NCBI GenBank assembly: GCA_934678955.1
Contig: CAKUSI010000121.1
Span: forward strand, 1 to 10,177
Source of the DNA: an uncultured Austwickia sp.
GTDB lineage: Bacteria > Actinomycetota > Actinomycetes > Actinomycetales > Dermatophilaceae
Reading direction: 5' to 3'
Length of the DNA: 10,177 nucleotides
Program-made: the position numbers and the translations under genes
Part shown: in pieces, positions 6,501 through 10,177 of the stretch
Numbering within the stretch: the stretch's first letter is position 1
Layout of the letters: each line of letters begins with the position of its first letter
Notes under the pieces: model-generated
Seen by the model: the letters and a program-made list of their open reading frames with translations, nothing else
Told to the model about the DNA's origin: nothing
Database searches by the model: none

Positions 6501-6894
6501 GTTCGACCCGACTCAGCTGCCGGGGGTACGCGAGGTCCGGGTTTCGGTGGGCGAGCGCGATCTGCGCGTGGCCGTCGTCTCGGGTCTGGACCACGCCGAG
6601 CCGCTGATCGCGGGCGTGCTGGCCGGGGAGGACGTCGGGTACGACCTCGTCGAGGTCATGGCCTGCCCCGGCGGGTGCATCGCCGGCGCCGGCAACCCGA
6701 TGGTGCTCCGCGCTGACGAACTCGCGCAGCGGCAGCGGGTGCTCACGGACATCGACCGGACGTCCCGCTACCGCGCCTCGCAGGACAACCCCGACATCCG
6801 CCGCCTCTACGCCGAGTACTACGGGGAGCCGAACTCTCCCCTGGCTCGGCAACTGCTGCACACCACGTACGCCCCCTTCCGACCGACGCCATGA
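3568..6894 (+). CDS. [FeFe]-hydrogenase fused to a GltD-like NADPH/FAD module (group A2-like)
   Basis: A 1108-residue multidomain enzyme, predicted cytoplasmic, for electron flow between H2/H+ and NADP(H). Domains in order: [2Fe-2S] ferredoxin (Cys50, 62, 65, 97); GltD/DPD-type Fe-S region (Cys133, 137, 141 and Cys176, 180, 184, 188); FAD Rossmann motif GAGPSG at 233-238; NADPH site GGGNTAID from 370 with YRR at 393-395; second FAD motif GGDCVTGPATVIQA near 515; Cys612, 615, 617, 623; two [4Fe-4S] motifs (Cys662, 665, 668, 672 and 705, 708, 711, 715); H-cluster domain; small-subunit tail to 1100. H-cluster motifs: TSCCPGW (Cys824 proton-transfer, Cys825 ligand), VPCLAKKDE (Cys880), MACPGGCIAGAGNP (Cys1033, 1037). 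Proton-path Glu793, Glu796 and Ser844 align with E279, E282 and S319 of Clostridium CpI. All H-cluster ligands are present. Oddities: Val replaces the L2 Met; L3 reads GAG rather than GGG. The gene overlaps the transporter by ATGA. HydEFG are not in the window. Group A2 assignment is inferred from the GltD module. Confidence 0.93.
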   Translation: MIQALQQIGIGDGTGTRCEVEVDGRPLEVPEGLTILQALLQEGVDIPHLCHDIRLHRSNGNCGLCVVEVSLPGEPEPAPITTALDAQCVPPRAVKACHTPIRAGMTITTHSADLVAYRTLRLEQILADHNADCVAPCQEACPARIDIQGYLGHVVDGNDQAALRVIKDRNPFPSVCGRVCPHPCELACRRNLVDEPVAINPVKRYVADVDMFHQGPWIPQVAPPTGQRVAVVGAGPSGLSCASYLAIAGHEVTVFERQDAPGGMMRYGIPEYRLPKDLLDLEIGTITALGVQIVTGKTLGTHLALADLRRDFDAVYLAFGSWHATPLAIDGDNLPGVWLGIHYLEEVTKSLAADPGSHGPDVGREVVVIGGGNTAIDCARTALRAGAHVTLLYRRSREEMPAEPNEVAAALEEGVDMVFLTSPTKITRAKEADRRLLVHCLRMELGAPDRSGRRRPVAVDGSAHALGADTVIGAIGQSTNTQFLYHDLPVTLNRWGDIQADAATLQTSQTKIFAGGDCVTGPATVIQAVRAGRLAAKAIDTFVTRGYARPSHRNYHCSRGTLEDLPRHEFEAIPRIARHPMPEAPISGRTLDFRQVDLGLDGEAARAEAARCLRCGCAERFDCQLRRQARRHGIAYRPPLHERPWTPIARDHPYIVRDTNKCFHCGRCIAACAELEGPGVLAFQFAHGRLTVGTHSGAPLRETDCVSCGQCVNSCPCGALDFERERGGVFRALHDPEMTVVGFVAPAPRSVISQEFGIGSQEASPFIAGLLRQLGFYRVFDFSFAADLTVLEETTEFLRRLSGTGTGDGDDGHPGGPLPQFTSCCPGWVNWVERRHPGLIPHLSSCKSPQQMMGATVTHHFANWAGIPRERLYVVSIVPCLAKKDEAARPQHAPGGVRDIDAVLTTDELLEMVKMVRLEPKDVVPGEFDDPYRRVSGAGVLFGASGGVAEAALRMAVAELTDTSLLAEEADHLTGPLQFDPTQLPGVREVRVSVGERDLRVAVVSGLDHAEPLIAGVLAGEDVGYDLVEVMACPGGCIAGAGNPMVLRADELAQRQRVLTDIDRTSRYRASQDNPDIRRLYAEYYGEPNSPLARQLLHTTYAPFRPTP

Positions 6895-8378
6895 GCGCCC
6901 CGGTTCGAGGCGCCGCGCCGACGCCGGCCCGCGCGGGCGCAGATCGCAACTCTCGGCGGGCTGCCGCGTCGGCGTTCGCGGGCAGCGCAGTTGAGTACTA
7001 CGACTTCACCCTCTTCGTGACCGCCGCCGCCCTCTTCCTGCGGCCCGTGTTCTTCGCGCCGCTCGGGCCCGCGGCGGGGACGCTGGCATCGCTCGCGACG
7101 TTCGGTGTGGCCTTCGTGGCGCGCCCGCTCGGGGCGATCCTCTTCGGCCACCTCGGGGACAGGGTGGGCCGACGCACCGCGCTCGTGGCCACCGTCGCGC
7201 TGATGGGCGTCGCGACCTGCGCGATCGGGCTGCTGCCGGGCTACGCGTCGTGGGGTGTCGCCTCGCCGATTCTCCTCGTCGTGCTGCGATTGGCGCAGGG
7301 GTTGTCGGCGGGCGGAGAGCAGGCCGGATCCAACGCGCTCACCGTGGAGCATGCCCCCGAGGGGCGGCGCGCGGAGTTCGCCGCCTGGACGATGCAGGGC
7401 ACCAGCCTTGGCACGTTGCTCGGGAAGGTGGCCTTCCTCGCCGTCGTCGGGATGCCGCGCGACGCCCTGCTCGCCTGGGGCTGGCGGGTGCCGTTCCTCG
7501 TCGCCGGTCCGTTGCTGCTGGTGGCCTGGTGGATCCGCGCGCACGCGACCGAACCAGAGGCGTTTCTGCGCGAGCATCGCCAGGCCGCCGCGCGGCACGA
7601 CCCGACGGACCGATGCCTCCCGGCCGCCGAGGTGATCCGCCGGTATCCGGCCACGCTGGCGCGGGTGACCTGCCTGTCGCTGGTCGCCGTGGGTGGCCCG
7701 GTGCTGATGGTCTACGGGCTGAGCCTGACCGCCGATACCGTCAGATACGGAGGCGGCGGGAACCCGGCGACTGGTGCCGCGGGAGATCTGGCGTCCCCGA
7801 TCGACTCGAACACCTACCTGCTGGTGCTCATCGGCGTGACCGCGTGGGCGATGCTGCTCCAGCCGCTGTGGGCGCGGCTGTCCGACCGGGTGGGACGCCG
7901 TCCGGTATTCGCCGCCTCGCTCGTGTGCTCGGTGCCGCTGTTGATCGTGTGCTTCGACGGGCTCCTGTCCGGATCGGTGGCCCGGTTCGCGCTCGGCGCG
8001 TGGGCCTACACGACCGCGTGGTCGGCGGCCAACGCGGTCGGGGCAGCCCTTTTCGCGGAGCAGTTCCCGACCAGGGTCCGATACACGGGAACTGCCCTGG
8101 CGACGCAGCTCGGCATGATCGTCGCCGGCTTCTCGCCGACGATCATGGCCGCCCTGCAGGGTCCGCCGACGCAGGGTTGGCTCCCAGCCATCGCCTTCGC
8201 GGCGGCGTGCCTGCTCATCGCTGCGACGGCGACGCTGCTGACACCAGAAACGCGTTCCGTGGGCTTGCGGCAGCTCGGGCAGCCGCGACAGCAATGCGAA
8301 AGCCCCGCCGTGTCGGGCGGGGCTTTTCGCAGGAACGACGGTCACTGTCGTGAACCTGCGCCAGGAGAGTGGGCCTAA
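6891..8378 (+). CDS. MHS-type major facilitator superfamily transporter
   Basis: A 495-residue inner-membrane protein with about 12 hydrophobic segments. The start of the membrane part, GSAVEYYDFTLFVTAAA at 31-47, is typical of the metabolite:H+ symporter (MHS) group of MFS, which moves organic acids, shikimate, proline or betaine. MFS motif A appears twice, as GHLGDRVGRR (86-95) and LSDRVGRR (330-337), and EPEAF (221-225) follows TM6. The substrate cannot be told from sequence. An extra Gly-rich loop (about 286-305) separates TM7 and TM8. The start ATG overlaps the hydrogenase stop (ATGA, 6891-6894) and has no Shine-Dalgarno of its own, so translation should be coupled. Odd end: the membrane domain ends near residue 451, yet no stop occurs until TAA 8376-8378. 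The last ~26 codons therefore run through the terminator hairpin and overlap 9 bp of tRNA-Ile. Confidence 0.9.
   Translation: MSAPVRGAAPTPARAGADRNSRRAAASAFAGSAVEYYDFTLFVTAAALFLRPVFFAPLGPAAGTLASLATFGVAFVARPLGAILFGHLGDRVGRRTALVATVALMGVATCAIGLLPGYASWGVASPILLVVLRLAQGLSAGGEQAGSNALTVEHAPEGRRAEFAAWTMQGTSLGTLLGKVAFLAVVGMPRDALLAWGWRVPFLVAGPLLLVAWWIRAHATEPEAFLREHRQAAARHDPTDRCLPAAEVIRRYPATLARVTCLSLVAVGGPVLMVYGLSLTADTVRYGGGGNPATGAAGDLASPIDSNTYLLVLIGVTAWAMLLQPLWARLSDRVGRRPVFAASLVCSVPLLIVCFDGLLSGSVARFALGAWAYTTAWSAANAVGAALFAEQFPTRVRYTGTALATQLGMIVAGFSPTIMAALQGPPTQGWLPAIAFAAACLLIAATATLLTPETRSVGLRQLGQPRQQCESPAVSGGAFRRNDGHCREPAPGEWA
8296..8330. terminator. Bidirectional rho-independent terminator between the transporter gene and tRNA-Ile
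   Basis: The 11-bp GC-rich stem AAAGCCCCGCC/GGCGGGGCTTT (8299-8309 with 8316-8326) has a 6-nt loop. It ends in TTTT on the plus strand and is followed by TTTCGC on the minus strand. It can therefore stop both the hydrogenase-transporter transcript and the tRNA-Ile transcript. It lies inside the open reading frame of the transporter. Confidence 0.85.
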
Positions 8379-8443
8379 CAGGACTTGAACCTGTGGCCTC
8401 TTCCTTATCAGGGAAGCGCTCTAACCGACTGAGCTATAGGCCC
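8370..8443 (-). tRNA. ileT: tRNA-Ile (anticodon GAU)
   Basis: A complete 74-nt cloverleaf reads on the minus strand. It has acceptor GGGCCTA/TAGGCCC, a D-arm GCTC/GAGC with AGTCGGTTA, an anticodon stem CTTCC/GGAAG with loop CTGATAA (anticodon GAT, plus positions 8407-8409), T-arm ACAGG/CCTGT with TTCAAGT, and discriminator A at 8370. CCA is not encoded. It is the tRNA-Ile found after gyrA and the DUF3566 gene in many actinobacteria. Its 3' end overlaps by 9 bp the stop region of the convergent transporter gene. A promoter is visible upstream and a terminator 40 nt downstream. Confidence 0.97.
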
Positions 8444-8477
8444 GGGACGCGGTCCCTCGTGAGGATCGCGCGCAGTC

Positions 8478-8507
8478 ACGTTACCCCACGTCCGGCGCGG
8501 GCGGCAA
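8478..8507 (-). promoter_or_regulatory. Housekeeping-type promoter for tRNA-Ile
   Basis: On the minus strand TTGCCG (8507-8502) and TAACGT (8483-8478) are separated by 18 nt and fit actinobacterial primary-sigma -35 and -10 elements (TTGNNN, TANNNT). The predicted transcript start near 8471 leaves a leader of about 28 nt before the tRNA 5' end at 8443. Confidence 0.55.
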
Positions 8508-8577
8508 AACGCCTCCGGCCCGGCAGGCCTCGGACGACGCGGCGGGATCCGTTACCCCATCCGTGGCGAGGAGCGGC

Positions 8578-8618
8578 GACCCGTCAGTCGTCCGACAAGA
8601 CCCGTCAGTCGTCCGACA
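8578..8618. repeat. 20-bp tandem direct repeat across the DUF3566 stop codon
   Basis: The 20-bp sequence beginning GACCCGTCAG occurs at 8578-8597 and again at 8599-8618, a period of 21 bp. The second copy carries the last codons and stop (LSDD, TGA) of the DUF3566 gene. The first copy lies just past the stop on the minus strand and repeats the same codons and stop. It looks like a local slippage duplication. Confidence 0.85.
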
Positions 8619-9147
8619 GGGTGACCTGCACACCGCCGATCAACGTGGCGCACACGTTGTAGATGAACGCCGCCAGCGTGGACAGCGCGGTCAGCAGCAG
8701 CACGTCGATCGTGCCGAACACGACAGCGAGCGCCACCACGCGCCCGAAGCCGAACCAGTCCCCGACCTCGAGGCGGCTCGTCTCCGCCGCGCCGGCCTGG
8801 AGCTCGTTGACCGACTCCGTGATCGTGGAGAACACGCCCATTCCGTTGAGCATCCCCCACAACACCGCGACCGCCACCACGCCCGCGATCCCCAGGGCCA
8901 CCGACAGCAGGAAGGAGATCTTCAGGACGGAGAAAGGGTCGATGCGCGAGACGGTCAGCTTCACCCGCCGCGTGTCGTCGTCCGCCGAGCCGGGGCGCGG
9001 CGCCGGCGGCACACCCGTCGTGGCGCGCGGCGTGGTGACGCCGGACGGGCGCGAGCTGCCATTGCCCGTGGGTGTAGCGCCCGACTCTCGGCCCGGGGTC
9101 CCCGAGCCTGGAGTCGCGGAACGAGGAGCCGTGCTGTCCATGCTCAC
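8605..9147 (-). CDS. DUF3566 family membrane protein
   Basis: A 180-residue protein of the actinobacterial DUF3566 family, the same position and type as Rv0007 after gyrA in Mycobacterium tuberculosis. Residues 1-60 are a disordered Ser/Thr/Pro/Gly-rich tail. A conserved segment [20 protein letters not shown] at 60-79 leads into a first membrane helix (about 75-100). A polar stretch with NELQAG follows, then a second helix (about 134-168) with [10 protein letters not shown] before a short acidic end. Function is unknown; a role near the membrane is all that can be said. The GTG start overlaps the gyrA stop by GTGA and has GGAGG 6 nt upstream. The in-frame ATG six bases later (9141) has poorer spacing. 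It is probably in one operon with gyrA. Confidence 0.92.
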   Translation of the reverse strand: MSMDSTAPRSATPGSGTPGRESGATPTGNGSSRPSGVTTPRATTGVPPAPRPGSADDDTRRVKLTVSRIDPFSVLKISFLLSVALGIAGVVAVAVLWGMLNGMGVFSTITESVNELQAGAAETSRLEVGDWFGFGRVVALAVVFGTIDVLLLTALSTLAAFIYNVCATLIGGVQVTLSDD

Positions 9148-10177
9148 TCGAGACCTCCGTCGGGTTCGTCGTCGCTCGTTAGGCTACCTTCCCCATCCTC
9201 GGTCGGCGTCACCGCCGCCTCGCCGAAATCGCCCGTGGCACTAACCTCGTCACCCTTAGACCGGCCTGAGGCAGCCACGCTGCTCGAACCGTCCGGCTCC
9301 CCGTCGCCATCGGTCCCGTTCTCGGCGTCCTCGTCCTCGGCCTCGGCGTTGCGGGCCACCGCGACGATCGCATCCCCAGGGTCCGGCTTCGCGAACTGCA
9401 CACCCATCGTGTTGCGACCGGTCTGGCGCACCTCGTCGACCCGGCTGCGGACGATCTTGCCCTTCTCCATCACGACCATGACCTCGTCGCCCTCGTTGAC
9501 CGTGAGAGCGCCGACCAGATCCCCGCCGCGGTCCGAGATCGCGGCCACGCGCACGCCGAGGCCCGCACGCCCCTTCACCGGGTAGTCCGACGCGGGCGTG
9601 CGTTTGGCCAGGCCGTTCTCGAACACCACGAACACGTCGGGATCGCTGCCTTCGGGGATCAGGCACATCGAGAGCAGGTGGTCCCCGTCGCGGAATTTCA
9701 TCCCGGTGACCCCGCTCGTCGCTCGGCCCATCGGCCGCAAGGTGTCGTCGCCGGCGTGGAACCGTAGGCTCTGCCCCCGGCGCGACACCAGGAGCAAGTC
9801 GTCCTCGGCGGAGCACACCCGCGCCCCCACCAGCTCGTCGCCGTCGCGGAGGTTCACGGCGATGAGGCCGCCGGAGCGCGGCGAGTCGTACTCCGCGAGC
9901 CGGGTCTTCTTGACCAGGCCGTCTCGCGTCGCCAACACCAGGTAGGGCGCGACCGAATAGTCAGGAAGCGCCAGGACCGCCGCGATCCGCTCGTCGGGCA
10001 GGAAGGCGAGCAGGTTCGCGACGTGCTGACCCTTCGCGTCCCGGCCAGCCTCGGGGAGCTCGTACGCCTTCACCCGGTAGACCCGCCCCAGGTTGGTGAA
10101 GAACAGCAGCCAGTGGTGGGTGGTGGTCACGAAGAAGTGCTCGACGATGTCGTCGCCGCGCAGCTGCGCCCCGCGGA
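9144..10177 (-). CDS. gyrA: DNA gyrase subunit A, C-terminal part (5' end beyond the window)
   Basis: An open frame enters from the right edge and ends at TGA 9144-9146, about 344 residues. It is the C-terminal DNA-wrapping beta-pinwheel of gyrase subunit A, the cytoplasmic type II topoisomerase that adds negative supercoils. The fragment opens with [20 protein letters not shown], directly after where the GyrA-box should lie. It then repeats blade motifs such as [61 protein letters not shown] and [14 protein letters not shown]. The conserved end [10 protein letters not shown] precedes an acidic, low-complexity tail of about 70 residues rich in Glu, Asp, Gly and Ser, which varies between species and can modulate wrapping. 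The catalytic tyrosine and quinolone-resistance region are outside the window. It overlaps the DUF3566 start by GTGA. Confidence 0.97.
   Translation of the reverse strand, partial: RGAQLRGDDIVEHFFVTTTHHWLLFFTNLGRVYRVKAYELPEAGRDAKGQHVANLLAFLPDERIAAVLALPDYSVAPYLVLATRDGLVKKTRLAEYDSPRSGGLIAVNLRDGDELVGARVCSAEDDLLLVSRRGQSLRFHAGDDTLRPMGRATSGVTGMKFRDGDHLLSMCLIPEGSDPDVFVVFENGLAKRTPASDYPVKGRAGLGVRVAAISDRGGDLVGALTVNEGDEVMVVMEKGKIVRSRVDEVRQTGRNTMGVQFAKPDPGDAIVAVARNAEAEDEDAENGTDGDGEPDGSSSVAASGRSKGDEVSATGDFGEAAVTPTEDGEGSLTSDDEPDGGLE
9154..9158 (-). promoter_or_regulatory. Ribosome binding site of the DUF3566 gene inside the gyrA 3' end
   Basis: GGAGG on the minus strand lies 6 nt before GTG 9147 and 12 nt before ATG 9141. 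It lies inside the last codons of gyrA and favours the GTG start. Confidence 0.7.

Noticed and set aside
6819..8345. 508-codon minus-strand frame opposite the transporter
   Set aside because: Low-complexity Arg/Gly/His-rich translation with no domain, antisense to a clear MFS protein.
8369..8662. 97-codon plus-strand frame across tRNA-Ile (MGLTGLEPVASSLSGKRSN...)
   Set aside because: Its first residues come from reading the antisense of a tRNA, a common false gene in databases.
8563..9585. 340-codon plus-strand frame opposite the DUF3566 gene and gyrA
   Set aside because: It is antisense to two well-supported genes and has biased composition without recognisable domains.
1..10177. CRISPR array or insertion sequence
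   Set aside because: No regularly spaced repeats, no transposase and no terminal inverted repeats were seen. The only repeats are the short ones listed.

Overview
The window is very GC-rich DNA, about 70% GC by eye, with many GTG starts and short-overlap operons. It looks like an actinobacterial (Actinomycetota) chromosome. The right end holds the 3' part of gyrA, a DUF3566 membrane-protein gene and tRNA-Ile. This is the order known downstream of gyrA in actinobacteria (compare gyrA-Rv0007-ileT-alaT of Mycobacterium tuberculosis). No genus can be named safely from this window.

Layout, left to right. (1) 1-1563, plus strand: the right end of an integrated mobile element. It has the last 40 codons of an unrecognised gene (perhaps a replication initiator), a small excisionase-type DNA-binding protein, and a tyrosine recombinase with a cysteine-rich insert. 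The recombinase gene points at the 3' end of a tRNA-Ala(UGC) gene, which is probably the attachment site. (2) 1606-1892, minus strand: a terminator, tRNA-Ala, and a 43-residue DLW-39-type membrane-anchored protein gene that is easy to miss. (3) 1945-3387, minus: a long-form threonine synthase. (4) 3568-8378, plus: a two-gene unit joined by an ATGA overlap. The first gene encodes a 1108-residue [FeFe]-hydrogenase with a complete NADPH-binding, glutamate-synthase-small-subunit-like (GltD) flavoprotein module in the same chain. The second encodes an MHS-type major facilitator transporter. (5) 8296-8443: a bidirectional terminator and tRNA-Ile(GAU), with a recognisable promoter upstream of the tRNA. 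(6) 8605-10177, minus: the DUF3566 gene, overlapping by GTGA with the partial gyrA.

The most notable item is the hydrogenase. It carries the N-terminal [2Fe-2S] domain, two GltD/dihydropyrimidine-dehydrogenase-type cysteine sets, FAD and NADPH sites, an extra C-x2-C-x-C-x5-C motif, two ferredoxin-type [4Fe-4S] motifs, an H-cluster domain with all four ligand cysteines, and the small-subunit tail. This suggests one chain moving electrons between H2 and NADP(H), related to the 'glutamate synthase-linked' group A2 [FeFe]-hydrogenases whose physiology is unsettled. None of the maturases HydE, HydF and HydG is in the window, so activity depends on genes elsewhere. The transporter downstream is translationally coupled to the hydrogenase and its reading frame runs through the bidirectional terminator into the antisense of tRNA-Ile. 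The thrC, hydrogenase and transporter block separates tRNA-Ile from tRNA-Ala, which are often neighbours in actinobacteria.
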